Assembly: GCA_026390595.1 (NCBI GenBank) | Contig: JAPLFQ010000005.1 | Location: 1 to 64,000, forward strand | DNA: 64,000 nucleotides | DNA from: Ignavibacteriales bacterium | GTDB lineage: Bacteria > Bacteroidota > Ignavibacteria > UBA10030 | Direction of reading: 5' to 3' | In this document: positions 7,505-16,327 of the stretch, piece after piece | How the letters are laid out: every line of letters starts with the position of its first letter | Numbering within the stretch: position 1 is the stretch's first letter | Position numbers and translations under genes: made by a program | The notes under the pieces: model-generated | Database searches by the model: none | What the model was told of the DNA's origin: nothing | Seen by the model: only the letters and a program-made list of their open reading frames with translations

Positions 7505-8790
7505 GTGATCTGATTCGATACATCAAGACAGAAGACTTCGAGAACACTGTGCTCAACGGGGGTGACGTGGTGCTCGATTTCTATTCATCCGAATGCCCGC
7601 CGTGTGAGGCGCTGGCAGCAAAGTTTGAACCGCTCAGCGAGATCTACGGCCGCGACATCACGTTTCTCAAGATCTTCCGTCAGGAAAACAGAGAATTGGC
7701 AACAAAACTCGGAGTCTCCTCTTCGCCGACACTCCTGTTTTTCCGAAACGGTGAGCGCATTGGTGAACAACTGACCGGAGGTATCAAGAGATCCGATATT
7801 GTCAGAAATCTGGGGTTGTTCCTGACACAGGAACGGTCGGAGGAGCTTCGTCGGAGCATTCGGCCGGTGAAGACGGAGTGCGATGTGATTATTCTGGGGG
7901 CGGGTCCGGCTGGACTGGCGACAGCCATTTACACCGCACAGGCAAAGTTAAAGACGATCGTAGTGGACCGGGAACTGCCTGGCGGACAGGTGAAGGTGAC
8001 ACACCTCGTGAGCAACTATCCCGGATTTTCGGAGCCAATTTCCGGTTACGAATTGATGCACCATATGTCTGAGCAAGCCAAAGGCGCGGGGGCGGATTTT
8101 CGCACTGCAGTTGAAATTACATCAATCGACCTTGTCCACAAGAACATTGTCGTGGATGGCTTTGAGACGATCAAAGCGAAGAAGATTATTATTGCGACCG
8201 GCTCTTCCCCGCGGATTCTTGGTGTGAAGGGGGAGAGAGAATACCGCGGGCAGGGAATTTCCTATTGCGCCACCTGCGACGCAAAGTACTATGAGGGGAA
8301 GGATGTCGTTGTCATCGGTGGGGGCAATTCTGCAATTGAAGAGTCGCTGTTCATTGCAAAATTCGCGCGGAGCGTGACCATCGTACACCAGTTTGATACG
8401 CTGCAGGCGAACAAAACCGCTCAGGAAAAAGCGTTTGCCAACCCGAAAATCAAGTTTGTCTTCGAGCACGAACCGAGAGAGTTCATTAAAGAGGGAACAA
8501 GTGTCCGGAAGGTTGTGATCGAAGATTTGAAAACGAAACATCTGAAGACGATTGAGTGTGATGGAGTATTTATATTCGCGGGAATGAAACCCAACCTCGA
8601 TGAATTCAGCCGTTACTTTGAGTTGGACCAGTGGGGATATATCAAGACCGATTCGAACACGCGAACCAACATCCCGGACGTGTACGCGGTTGGTGATGTC
8701 GCGAGCAAATCATTCCGGCAGATAACTACTGCAGTATCGGATGGAACGGTCGCAGCAATAGCTGTTTCGAAAGAGCTGGAAGCCGCCTGA
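7501..8790 (+). CDS. Thioredoxin-thioredoxin reductase fusion
   Basis: A 429-residue fusion. Residues 1-105 are a thioredoxin domain with the motif ECPPCEAL (C32, C35) and cis-proline SSPTLLFF. From about residue 125 a low-molecular-weight thioredoxin reductase follows, with FAD motif ILGAGPAGLATAIYTA, redox CATC at about C256-C259, NAD(P)H motif VIGGGNSAIEES and C-terminal QITTAVSDGTVAA. Trx usually precedes or follows TrxR; here Trx is N-terminal. It overlaps the radical SAM gene by four bases, so it is translationally coupled and probably supplies thiol electrons to the maturation pathway or reduces the peptide. A second, non-fused TrxR is at 25029-26009. Confidence 0.88.
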   Translation: MSDLIRYIKTEDFENTVLNGGDVVLDFYSSECPPCEALAAKFEPLSEIYGRDITFLKIFRQENRELATKLGVSSSPTLLFFRNGERIGEQLTGGIKRSDIVRNLGLFLTQERSEELRRSIRPVKTECDVIILGAGPAGLATAIYTAQAKLKTIVVDRELPGGQVKVTHLVSNYPGFSEPISGYELMHHMSEQAKGAGADFRTAVEITSIDLVHKNIVVDGFETIKAKKIIIATGSSPRILGVKGEREYRGQGISYCATCDAKYYEGKDVVVIGGGNSAIEESLFIAKFARSVTIVHQFDTLQANKTAQEKAFANPKIKFVFEHEPREFIKEGTSVRKVVIEDLKTKHLKTIECDGVFIFAGMKPNLDEFSRYFELDQWGYIKTDSNTRTNIPDVYAVGDVASKSFRQITTAVSDGTVAAIAVSKELEAA

Positions 8791-8856
8791 TGGCGGGATT
8801 ATAAACCATCAACCGGAGTGCGGCATGGAGTACGACTTTCAAGAGAGGATGTGTGG

Positions 8857-9132
8857 ATGCAAAGCAGATCCGTGGTCAGATATGTGCTTAACGGCGTTGG
8901 TGTAATCCTGGCGCTGATGTTTCTCGTTGGAGTAAGGGGAAGCGGATGGTTCCTGACGTTCGGCCTCTTGGCCCTGTTCATGGGAGTGACAGACTTTGGT
9001 CGACAGTGTCCCTTGATTCTTTCTGTGCGCCATCTGGCTTATCGAATAAGCTCCAAAGCGAAGCCCTCCATTCTGTCAGTGCAGACCGTCAAAGAGACCA
9101 GCGAAGGCGATCGCAAGAACATACCCTCTTGA
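8857..9132 (+). CDS. Small membrane protein, DUF2892/YgaP-TM-like
   Basis: A 91-residue protein from the ATG at 8857, which is preceded by GAGAGGA; an upstream GTG at 8818 in the same frame is less likely. Two hydrophobic segments (about residues 8-26 and 29-44) are followed by GRQCPLI, resembling the GW-CP motif of DUF2892 domains that are often linked to rhodanese or thiol proteins. The C-terminal half is polar and unremarkable. It follows the thioredoxin reductase fusion by 66 bases and may belong to its transcript. The function is unknown; family assignment is tentative. Confidence 0.55.
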   Translation: MQSRSVVRYVLNGVGVILALMFLVGVRGSGWFLTFGLLALFMGVTDFGRQCPLILSVRHLAYRISSKAKPSILSVQTVKETSEGDRKNIPS

Positions 9133-9188
9133 GTGCGCAGAACATCGTTGATCTGGTGTGAGGAGCACGGCCGCTTTTCCATCGATTC

Positions 9189-9216
9189 AGCCCCTCCTGT
9201 AGGGGCTTCTTTGTTT
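9189..9216 (+). terminator. Intrinsic terminator
   Basis: A perfect 7-bp stem AGCCCCT/AGGGGCT with loop CCTGT is followed by TCTTTGTTT. It lies 56 bases after the 8857-9132 gene and probably ends the 5.3-9.1 kb transcript. Confidence 0.85.
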
Positions 9217-9384
9217 GCTTGAGACGAATGCGTACTTTGCAGCGATTCCGTCGCGTGGGAAATCGAGGGATGGCCTTGATTGAATTTGATGAACTGCGCC
9301 TGAATTGCCCGCCTGATCTCATTGGCGAGTCGTTCTGTGCTTGGCAATTTTCGATTGATCGTGAACAATTCAAAGGAAGAAATC

Positions 9385-9747
9385 ATGGGTGACATGGCCG
9401 GGTTTGTCATTCTGGGTTTACTTGCTGGCGTTCTGAGCGGACTCGTGGGTCTGGGTGGTGGATTCGTGATCGTGCCTGCGCTCGTCTTCATTTTCGGGTT
9501 TTCACAACATCAGGCGCAAGGAACGACACTAGCTTTGCTGGTACCACCAATAGGGCTCCTTGCAGCATGGACATACTATAGACAAGGGTTTGTTGATATC
9601 AGGGTCGCCGCGTTGATTGCAGTTGGGTTTGTAGTCGGGAGTCTTCTTGGTGCCCGGTATGCGATGACCGTATCGAACGAAACGCTTGAGAAAGTTTTTG
9701 GGGTTGCACTCGTGCTCATCGGTCTTAAGATGATTATTGGGAAATGA
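9385..9747 (+). CDS. Half-length TSUP (TauE/SafE-like) transporter
   Basis: A 120-residue membrane protein starting at the ATG at 9385 (MGDMAGFVILGLLAG) after AAGGAAG. It has four hydrophobic helices and the TauE/SafE repeat signature GLVGLGGGFVIVPALVF. Normal TSUP proteins contain two such repeats in about 250 residues; this is one repeat, and such half-size members presumably work as dimers. TSUP proteins move sulfur-containing or other organic anions. Its stop overlaps the start of the response regulator (ATGA), so the two are translationally coupled. Confidence 0.8.
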   Translation: MGDMAGFVILGLLAGVLSGLVGLGGGFVIVPALVFIFGFSQHQAQGTTLALLVPPIGLLAAWTYYRQGFVDIRVAALIAVGFVVGSLLGARYAMTVSNETLEKVFGVALVLIGLKMIIGK

Positions 9748-11123
9748 AGAATGAACAGGCAAAGTGCATGAATATTCTCGTTGTCGATGATGAAGCTTCC
9801 CAACGCAGCATTTTGTCGGGCTATCTGAAGAAGAAGCGTCACGTTGTCTACGAAGCCGACAGTGTCGCCCGTGCGATCGAGCGTTTCGCAGCAAGCTCTG
9901 TCGACGCGATTCTGACGGATTTTCAAATGCCGCACGGGACAGGTGTTGATCTGCTCAAGGCTGCGAAAAATGTTCACTCGCAAGCTGCCGTGATCATCAT
10001 GACGGCATTCGGAACCATCGAAGGTGCGGTGACTGCGATGCGGGAAGGGGCATTCGACTATCTTACGAAGCCCATCAACCTCGATGAACTCGATGTGTTG
10101 TTGCGTCGGATTGAAGAACTTCACCAGCTGAAGTCGGAAAACCAGCTATTGCGGGAGCAGCTGGCTGAGAGACATTCCTTTGCCGGGATCATTTCGCAGT
10201 CAGCGGCCATGGAGGGGATTCTCAGTTCGGCAGCTCGGGTTGCCCAGAGTTCCGCCGCAGTGTTAATCCGTGGTGAGAGCGGTGTGGGGAAAGAACTCAT
10301 CGCAAAAGCAGTTCATTTCGCCAGCGACCGCAAGGATAAACCATTCGTTGCGGTGAACTGCGCAGCGCTGAACGAAAACCTGTTGGAAAGCGAGCTATTC
10401 GGGCATGAAAAGGGGGCGTTCACCGGTGCAGACAGACAGCGTCGCGGCAGGTTCGAGATGGCAAATGGGGGGACGCTGTTCCTCGATGAGATTGGAGATA
10501 TTCCACCCGCGACTCAGGTGAGACTCCTGCGCGTGCTGCAGGAACATCAATTTGAACGCGTGGGCGGATCGGACACCATTCAAGTCGATGTTCGAGTCAT
10601 CGCTGCAACGAACAAGGATCTTGAAGATGCGATCGGACACGGGACGTTTCGTGAAGACCTGTTCTACCGTCTGAACGTGATTGCGATCGAGATCCCACCA
10701 CTGCGAAAACGACGTCAAGATATTGCGCCTCTCCTGGAGCTATACCTGATTCGATTTGGCAAGGAGAACAAAAGAAAAAGACTCAGCTTCACGAAAGAAG
10801 CATGGGACATGCTCTTGCGCTATGATTATCCGGGCAATGTGCGCGAGCTCGAGAACATTGTTCAGCGGGCCGTCATCATGTCACGCGGTGAGCATGTCTC
10901 GACCGACGATTTGCCGCAGGTGGTTCGTTCACTCAAGACAGAATCCATGATTCCTGAGACGAACTCTCCCCTCTCATTTGCAGATCAAGTAGAAAAGCTC
11001 GAAAAAGATCTCATCTTCGATGCTCTTCGCACGAATGGCGGCAATCAATCGAAGGCCGCGAAGAAACTCGGACTTTCCGAACGTAACCTACGTTATCGTC
11101 TCGGGAAGTGGGGTGTGAAGTAG
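9744..11123 (+). CDS. NtrC-family sigma-54-dependent response regulator
   Basis: A 459-residue three-domain activator. Receiver domain: acidic pair D15/D16, phospho-acceptor D59 in LTDFQMP, and the conserved lysine in [11 protein letters not shown]+ domain: Walker A GESGVGKE at about residues 176-183, the sigma-54 contact loop GAFTGA at about 223-228, Walker [12 protein letters not shown] and the arginine-finger region [12 protein letters not shown]-terminal Fis-type [27 protein letters not shown]. It overlaps the TSUP gene by four bases. The histidine kinase at 13379-15394 is the likely partner. Tandem palindromes at 11160-11196 and 16529-16567, each ahead of a sigma-54 promoter, are the likely binding sites. 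Confidence 0.92.
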   Translation: MKNEQAKCMNILVVDDEASQRSILSGYLKKKRHVVYEADSVARAIERFAASSVDAILTDFQMPHGTGVDLLKAAKNVHSQAAVIIMTAFGTIEGAVTAMREGAFDYLTKPINLDELDVLLRRIEELHQLKSENQLLREQLAERHSFAGIISQSAAMEGILSSAARVAQSSAAVLIRGESGVGKELIAKAVHFASDRKDKPFVAVNCAALNENLLESELFGHEKGAFTGADRQRRGRFEMANGGTLFLDEIGDIPPATQVRLLRVLQEHQFERVGGSDTIQVDVRVIAATNKDLEDAIGHGTFREDLFYRLNVIAIEIPPLRKRRQDIAPLLELYLIRFGKENKRKRLSFTKEAWDMLLRYDYPGNVRELENIVQRAVIMSRGEHVSTDDLPQVVRSLKTESMIPETNSPLSFADQVEKLEKDLIFDALRTNGGNQSKAAKKLGLSERNLRYRLGKWGVK

Positions 11124-11159
11124 CACCCGATTTCGATCCTGCCAAACCTACTGCTTACT

Positions 11160-11196
11160 TCGACAATTTCGTCGAGCAAACCCGACAAATTCGTCG
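11160..11196 (+). promoter_or_regulatory. Tandem enhancer sites for the NtrC-type activator
   Basis: Two palindromes with the pattern CGAC-N6-GTCG (CGACAATTTCGTCG at 11161-11174 and CGACAAATTCGTCG at 11183-11196), centres exactly 22 bp apart, lie about 80-120 bp upstream of the sigma-54 promoter at 11276. The same arrangement with the same spacing occurs at 16529-16567. Confidence 0.75.
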
Positions 11197-11275
11197 AACT
11201 TCTGCCTCATCGTTCACAGGCCTCCATCAGAGTGCGTTTTAGTGTAGAATTCAGGCCTTCATCAAAGCCGTTTCC

Positions 11276-11290
11276 TGGCACGCTGATTGC
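11276..11290 (+). promoter_or_regulatory. Sigma-54 promoter
   Basis: TGGCAC-GCTGA-TTGC matches the -24/-12 consensus with the required five-base gap and invariant GG and GC. The expected start is near 11302, giving an untranslated leader of about 58 bases before the gene at 11360. Confidence 0.82.
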
Positions 11291-11359
11291 GATGATCAGG
11301 TCAGAGCTTTGACACGCACAGGTCAAAGACATTAATCACAAATCATAATGGAGGTCGCA

Positions 11360-11713
11360 ATGAAACGCATCATCAATGCAGCTCTGGCTCTTGCACTTAT
11401 GGGCGCGCTGGGTGTGATGTTCACCCACGACGCAGTTGCGCAGCAGAAGGGAACGGGCACTCGCAAACGCGGCGCACTCTTCATCGATCAAAACGGCGAT
11501 GGCGTGTGCGACAACTTCGGCACAAAGGCCGGACAGAAGATGGGCAACGGCCAACAGGGGAAGGGCTATGGCCCGGGAAATGGCACCGGCAACATGGGTC
11601 AAGGACCAAAAGACGGGACTGGCTATGGAGCGAAGACGGGAACCTGCACCGGCACGGGTGTATGTGACGGAACAGGACCGAAAGCCGGACAGATGCGACG
11701 TGGTAATAAGTAA
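11360..11713 (+). CDS. Secreted Gly/Thr-rich protein with calcium-loop-like motif
   Basis: A 117-residue exported protein starting at the ATG at 11360, five bases after GGAGG. Residues 1-27 are a signal peptide ending DAVAQQ. A single EF-hand/dockerin-like loop is visible as IDQNGDGVCDNFG. The rest is low-complexity and rich in Gly, Thr, Lys and Asn, with repeated GTG, GNG and GYG units and a few cysteines (GTCTGTGVCDGTG). It is expressed from a sigma-54 promoter and followed by its own terminator, so it is probably monocistronic. No enzymatic domain is visible; metal binding is a guess from the loop. The downstream gene encodes a related loop-bearing protein. Confidence 0.75.
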   Translation: MKRIINAALALALMGALGVMFTHDAVAQQKGTGTRKRGALFIDQNGDGVCDNFGTKAGQKMGNGQQGKGYGPGNGTGNMGQGPKDGTGYGAKTGTCTGTGVCDGTGPKAGQMRRGNK

Positions 11714-11722
11714 GCTGACTCT

Positions 11723-11759
11723 GAGAGCTGAGGTCCTTCGATCTCAGCTCTCTTCTTTC
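11723..11759 (+). terminator. Intrinsic terminator
   Basis: A perfect 10-bp stem GAGAGCTGAG/CTCAGCTCTC with a 10-base loop, followed by TTCTTTC. It lies ten bases after the sigma-54-driven gene. Confidence 0.85.
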
Positions 11760-11835
11760 AATTATTGTACGCCGGCGGACTCGAAACGATCAACAGCCGG
11801 GCTTTCTGAACGCACTTGATGTTTCGGATTCGACT

Positions 11836-12147
11836 ATGAAGACAATGATAACACTTCTCGGGTTGATTCTGCTGCCAGCCATTTCGTTGAGCCAGACGGT
11901 GGGAGACAGCACGAGGACTCGCGATCGTCAACGGTCACGTCAGGCGATGGACGAGAATGGTGACGGCATCAACGACAGGACCGTCAGGCGGCAGCAGCGG
12001 CTGGGCCCAGGCATGGACCGCTTCATCGATATAAATGGAGACGGGATCAGTGACAGTCGCGAATGTGGCTTGGGATTTCGCCGTGGAAGAATGCAGCAGA
12101 CAGAACTTGGAAAACAAGCAATGGGGAAGGGGCAAAGGGGAAAATGA
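11836..12147 (+). CDS. Small secreted protein with two EF-hand/dockerin-like loops
   Basis: A 103-residue exported protein. Residues 1-19 are a signal peptide (MKTMITLLGLILLPAISLS). Two loops, MDENGDGINDR and IDINGDGISDSREC, have the D-x-[ND]-G-D-G pattern of calcium-binding loops. The remainder is basic and Gln/Gly-rich. It resembles the protein at 11360-11713 in carrying the NGDG loop. Its stop overlaps the start of the outer-membrane protein gene (ATGATG junction), so the two are probably made together. Whether it shares the sigma-54 promoter by read-through of the terminator or has its own promoter is unclear. Confidence 0.72.
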   Translation: MKTMITLLGLILLPAISLSQTVGDSTRTRDRQRSRQAMDENGDGINDRTVRRQQRLGPGMDRFIDINGDGISDSRECGLGFRRGRMQQTELGKQAMGKGQRGK

Positions 12148-13271
12148 TGAAACTCAGAAAAGCATTCGGAGCGGCCTGGTTTATCGTCACGACTGTGGTG
12201 ACAAGCAACGCCTACGGTCAGGTGGGGTTTGAATCACACATCTCGACCATGTATGACGACAACATTCTCAATAATTATCAGCAGATTTCAGACAAAGTCT
12301 CAACGCTTACGCTCAATACGGGATACGGCTTCGGTGGAATCCATTGGGACGCAAGAGTATTCTACGATGGCACACTCAACTATTATCAAAGCGTCACAGA
12401 CAGGACAAATCAATTTCACTCTTTGCAGACGTCGTTCGCACTCTACTCGGGAGAAGACCAGGAGAATGTCCTCAATGTTGGAGTCTCCTACGGCCAGGGC
12501 TTCTATCGGGGGAGTTCCGCATTCTACAATCACGATCAGGTGACGGCAATTGTTCAATACAAACAATTCCTCAGCGACCTCATCATCAACAATCTTGGAT
12601 ATGCATTCCGCTCGATACGCTTTTCTGATATGAGTGATTTCAGCTATTCCGAGCACGCACTTTCGGGCGGCTTCAGCTTTGCGCTGCCAACGCAGACCAC
12701 GCTGATCGTCCAGGCAGATCTGGGGGCGAAGTTTTACTCGACACCAAGCTCAACAGGTGAGGCCGAAGGAATGCGCAAGGGGGGGATGTCCTTTGCTCCG
12801 GGTGTGATTCAATTCGGCCCGCTTATTCGAATCGGCCAAAGCATCTTCGAGGGGACAGGGCTGAGCCTTACGACGAAATACCAATGGAATATCCAGAAGC
12901 AGGCGCGTTATATCAGTACAAGTTACGGCTCAGTTTCCGACGACGAGCTGTTCGACGACCACTATGGTCATGAGGGATTGCACACAAGTTTGATGCTCAC
13001 ACAGCTTCTGCCAGAGTCGATGGTCATGAAAGTCACTGGTGGTGTACAGAACAGGCTCTACTCGTCCCTCGCAGCATATGATCTCGATGGGAATGTGCTC
13101 TCAAGCCAACGCACCGACCTGCGCACCTCGTTGAGCGTCTTGCTTCAGAAAGATTTTCAAATGGGATTCACGCTCAAGGCCGCCGTTGACTTCATACGGA
13201 ACTATTCAAACGATCCATACTACAATTATCGGAATAGTGCCCTAGCGCTTGAACTAAGCCTTCCTTTCTAA
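12144..13271 (+). CDS. Outer-membrane beta-barrel protein, unknown function
   Basis: About 375 residues from the ATG at 12144 (a second ATG follows at 12147), which overlaps the preceding stop; AAAGGGG lies just upstream. Residues 1-25 form a signal peptide ending NAYGQ. The mature part is a series of alternating hydrophobic/polar strands rich in Tyr, Ser, Gly and Thr, and the last residues LALELSLPF end in phenylalanine, as outer-membrane barrels do. It is in an operon with the small calcium-loop protein and upstream of the histidine kinase. I do not recognise a specific family. Confidence 0.7.
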   Translation: MMKLRKAFGAAWFIVTTVVTSNAYGQVGFESHISTMYDDNILNNYQQISDKVSTLTLNTGYGFGGIHWDARVFYDGTLNYYQSVTDRTNQFHSLQTSFALYSGEDQENVLNVGVSYGQGFYRGSSAFYNHDQVTAIVQYKQFLSDLIINNLGYAFRSIRFSDMSDFSYSEHALSGGFSFALPTQTTLIVQADLGAKFYSTPSSTGEAEGMRKGGMSFAPGVIQFGPLIRIGQSIFEGTGLSLTTKYQWNIQKQARYISTSYGSVSDDELFDDHYGHEGLHTSLMLTQLLPESMVMKVTGGVQNRLYSSLAAYDLDGNVLSSQRTDLRTSLSVLLQKDFQMGFTLKAAVDFIRNYSNDPYYNYRNSALALELSLPF

Positions 13272-13378
13272 GCCAAATCGGAGAGTGTATCGCGCGCTTG
13301 CCTGATGGCCGGACCCTCCTTCCTGCATCTTTCGCAAGGATCCGGCATCTTATACATGATGATGAGAAGTGACCTCCT

Positions 13379-15394
13379 TTGAGATTCCTTACCAATATTC
13401 AGCCCCGATATATCATAGCAAGCACGCTCGCTGTTGCTCTGCTGATGTTCGGCTCGGCATATCTTGAGTTGAGCCAAAGTCGCAGCGAACTGCTTCACGT
13501 TCTCCAGGAACACTCACTCTCTCTCGCGGAAACCATCGAGCGAGGCAGCGCCAATGTCGTTTTGTCGACAGAACAAATCGAACATCAGCTGGGCGCTCGC
13601 TTGCTCAACAACGCGTACTATATTGCGCGCCTGGACAGCCTCAATCTTCTCACCCGCCGGGATCTCCAGACGTTTGCCGCGGCGAACGATATCTATCGTA
13701 TCAACATTTTCAACGGGCGCGGGGAGAGGCTTCTCGGTAGTCACGATTCGATACCGCATGTGACAGCGCCGGGAGAGAAGTTTTCACCGAGAGAAATATT
13801 GAAGCCAATTCTCGGAGGAAGGCAAAAAACTCTCATCATCGGCTTGAGACAGGCACGGTTTGAAGAAGGGCAGCGCTACGCGGTGGCAATCCGGCGGACA
13901 AAGCCTGGTGGCGGCGCGATTGTGCTCAACCTCGACGCTGCCGAGCTCGTTGAATTCCGGAAGCGCATCGGCATTGGAAAACTGGTAAAGGACCTTGGCG
14001 ACAATAATGGAATTGACTACGTCGTGTTGCAGGATCGCGAAGGAATCCTCGCTGCAACAAGCCAGGTTCAAGAGATGTCGAGTGTTGACCGCGATAGTGT
14101 GTTGACACTGGCTGCTGAACGCGATACGGTATTCACGCGACAAGTTGACTTCCAGGGACATCAGACTTTTGAAGTGGTGAAACGACTCACCATCGAAGGG
14201 TCGACTGCAGGCGTGCTGAGGATTGGACTTTCAATGGACGAGCTCCGATCATCAGAGGATCGAATGAAGCGCCGTCTGTTGATCATCTCCATCGTGCTTA
14301 TAGCGATCGGGGCGCTCGTATTCACTGCGATTGTTGTAAGTCAGAACTACAAGCTCGTGTCCCATCAATATGCGCTCATTCAATCGTTTACGGGTAATAT
14401 CCTGGAGAACATGAGGGATGCAGTGGTGACAGTTGACGGTGAGAACCGGATCACCATTTTCAACCGGGAGGCAGAGGAGCTATTTGCCGTTGATGCAAAG
14501 AGCGTGACGGGGAAGCGATTAGAGGGATTGGCGGAAATTGGAGCCCGGTGCCTACAACCCATTTTTGAAGCAGCAGATCAAGAACTCGTCCTGGAATGTT
14601 CACCCGGTCAAACCCGCGTTGTCTATCTGACTCACTCACACACGCGGAAACCCGATGGATCTTTGGAAAGTCATACTGTGGTAATCAAAGACCTCACCGA
14701 GGCGCGGCGGTTGGAGCGGGAGATACAGCGAAAAGACAAACTGACCGCGATGGGAGGACTTGCTTCCGGGGTAGCGCACGAAGTTCGAAACCCATTGAAT
14801 GCCATTTCGATGATCGCGCAGAGATTCGAACGCGAATTTGTGCCGCGCAGCGATGTGAAGGAATATAGGGCGTTGACAAACGTTCTGAAGAAAGAATCTG
14901 CCAGGGTAAACGGTATCGTTCAACAGTTTCTTCAGTTTGCTCGCCCTCCGAAGGTGGAATTGAAGGAGACTCCTGCAGGGGAATTCATTGCTCATGTCTC
15001 CACACTTTTTGGAGCTCAAGCCAAGGAAAAGGGTGTCCGGTTCAGCTCGCATGCGCACCTCGATGGGGTCATACGCGTGGACGCGGCTCAAATGACGCAG
15101 GCTATGCTCAATCTTCTGCAGAACGCTCTCGATGCGACCCCGAAGGGTGGAGCGATATCTCTTGAAGTGAACCGAAACGGGGGATACATTGTTTTTGAGG
15201 TCACAGATGATGGCGTCGGTATCCCGGCGGACAGAATCGAACGGGTTTTCGATCTCTATTTCACGACAAAACCCAATGGTACAGGAATGGGCCTGGCGAT
15301 CACACAACAGATTGTTACGCAGCATCACGGGACGATGGATGTGGAGAGCGGACCGACGCAGGGAACGACGTTCTCTATCAGCATTCCAATCTGA
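13379..15394 (+). CDS. Membrane sensor histidine kinase (NtrB-like output)
   Basis: A 671-residue kinase, probably starting at the TTG at 13379: an in-frame stop lies just upstream and the first helix begins at residue 12. Layout: helix 12-28, periplasmic sensor region about 30-295, second helix about 298-322, PAS domain about 340-430, HisKA with H467 in SGVAHEVRNPLNA, then HATPase_c with N box QNALDA (about 581), G1 DDGVGIP and G2 GTGMGLA. The GVAHEVRNPL type H-box is usual for kinases that partner NtrC regulators, so the activator at 9744-11123 is the likely partner although four genes away. The ligand is unknown. Confidence 0.87.
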   Translation: MRFLTNIQPRYIIASTLAVALLMFGSAYLELSQSRSELLHVLQEHSLSLAETIERGSANVVLSTEQIEHQLGARLLNNAYYIARLDSLNLLTRRDLQTFAAANDIYRINIFNGRGERLLGSHDSIPHVTAPGEKFSPREILKPILGGRQKTLIIGLRQARFEEGQRYAVAIRRTKPGGGAIVLNLDAAELVEFRKRIGIGKLVKDLGDNNGIDYVVLQDREGILAATSQVQEMSSVDRDSVLTLAAERDTVFTRQVDFQGHQTFEVVKRLTIEGSTAGVLRIGLSMDELRSSEDRMKRRLLIISIVLIAIGALVFTAIVVSQNYKLVSHQYALIQSFTGNILENMRDAVVTVDGENRITIFNREAEELFAVDAKSVTGKRLEGLAEIGARCLQPIFEAADQELVLECSPGQTRVVYLTHSHTRKPDGSLESHTVVIKDLTEARRLEREIQRKDKLTAMGGLASGVAHEVRNPLNAISMIAQRFEREFVPRSDVKEYRALTNVLKKESARVNGIVQQFLQFARPPKVELKETPAGEFIAHVSTLFGAQAKEKGVRFSSHAHLDGVIRVDAAQMTQAMLNLLQNALDATPKGGAISLEVNRNGGYIVFEVTDDGVGIPADRIERVFDLYFTTKPNGTGMGLAITQQIVTQHHGTMDVESGPTQGTTFSISIPI

Positions 15395-15420
15395 ACACAC
15401 TTTGTAGCCGAGGAACACAG

Positions 15421-15678
15421 ATGACGATGATGAACGAAGAACTTCTGAATGAGGGTCGTTTTCTCCAGCTCAATCAGAGCCAGCAATTGGAGTTGATCGC
15501 GAGACATTGTGCCGGAATCGAGAAGCGCATTCGGGATGCACAATCAAGGGAAGTAGCTGAGACTATTGCTGAAGAATCTTGCGGCAAATTTGAAACTGAT
15601 TGTCCGAGCGACATGATCCGAAGAGGGCTCGTCCTACGTGTTCGGGACATGGTGGAACAACGTTGGGGAACAAAATAA
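15421..15678 (+). CDS. Small conserved-looking protein, unknown
   Basis: An 85-residue acidic, mostly helical protein (MTMMNEELLNEGRFLQLNQS) without signal peptide or membrane segment. It has three cysteines (RHCAGI, EESCGKF, DCPSD). It lies 26 bases after the histidine kinase on the same strand and 83 bases before a methyltransferase gene, so it is likely part of that transcript. The codon use and spacing look like a real gene, but I recognise no family. Confidence 0.5.
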   Translation: MTMMNEELLNEGRFLQLNQSQQLELIARHCAGIEKRIRDAQSREVAETIAEESCGKFETDCPSDMIRRGLVLRVRDMVEQRWGTK

Positions 15679-15761
15679 TTTACTGTGCTCATCCGGATGA
15701 GCCTGCGGTGATGCTTCTATCGATGTACTGTTCAGTCAAGCAAGTAACGCAAAGGGGAAAT

Positions 15762-16304
15762 ATGCACGAACGGAGATATCAAGCGGAGATCGATCGCCTG
15801 CGATCACCCGAGAGAATTGAACGCCTCGAGGTTCAGCGCGTCATCGGTCTATCGCTGGAGGGGGGACTGGTGCGATCGGTTCTCGATGTGGGGACAGGAA
15901 GCGGGATATTCGCGGAAGCGTTCGCAAAGAAAATTGCGACCGTTGTTGGTATCGATGCTAATCCGGAGATGATAGAAGTGTCGAAGGGACTTGTCCCCGG
16001 AGCGAGTTTCCAGAAGGCGACGGCTGAGTCGATCCCTTATGCGGACAAGACGTTCGACCTTGTCTTCCTGGGACTCGTGTTACACGAAGCCGATGATGCT
16101 CAGAAGGCCCTGTCAGAGTCCAGGAGATGCGCAAAGCGAAGCGTGGCCGTGCTCGAATGGCCCTACAAAGAGGAAGAGATGGGCCCGCCGTTGGAACATC
16201 GACTGAAATCTGAGGACATCGCTGCCATGGCAAAGGAAGTTGGATTCAAGGCGCTTACGATTACCCCGCTCAAGGTTCTGGTGCTACACCAATTCCTCGT
16301 GTGA
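15762..16304 (+). CDS. Class I SAM-dependent methyltransferase
   Basis: A 180-residue methyltransferase. The start is the ATG at 15762 (MHERRYQAEIDRL), preceded by AAAGGGGAAAT; the longer frame upstream overlaps the preceding gene and lacks coding character. Motif I is VLDVGTGSGIFAEAF, motif II VVGIDANPEMI, and motif IV DLVFLGLVLHEADD. The family is the ubiE/Coq5-like methyltransferase 11 type. The substrate is unknown; it is one of three unrelated-context class I methyltransferases in the window (5365, 15762 and 30749). Confidence 0.8.
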   Translation: MHERRYQAEIDRLRSPERIERLEVQRVIGLSLEGGLVRSVLDVGTGSGIFAEAFAKKIATVVGIDANPEMIEVSKGLVPGASFQKATAESIPYADKTFDLVFLGLVLHEADDAQKALSESRRCAKRSVAVLEWPYKEEEMGPPLEHRLKSEDIAAMAKEVGFKALTITPLKVLVLHQFLV

Positions 16305-16327
16305 GTCAAGAGAAACGTCGAAACGAT

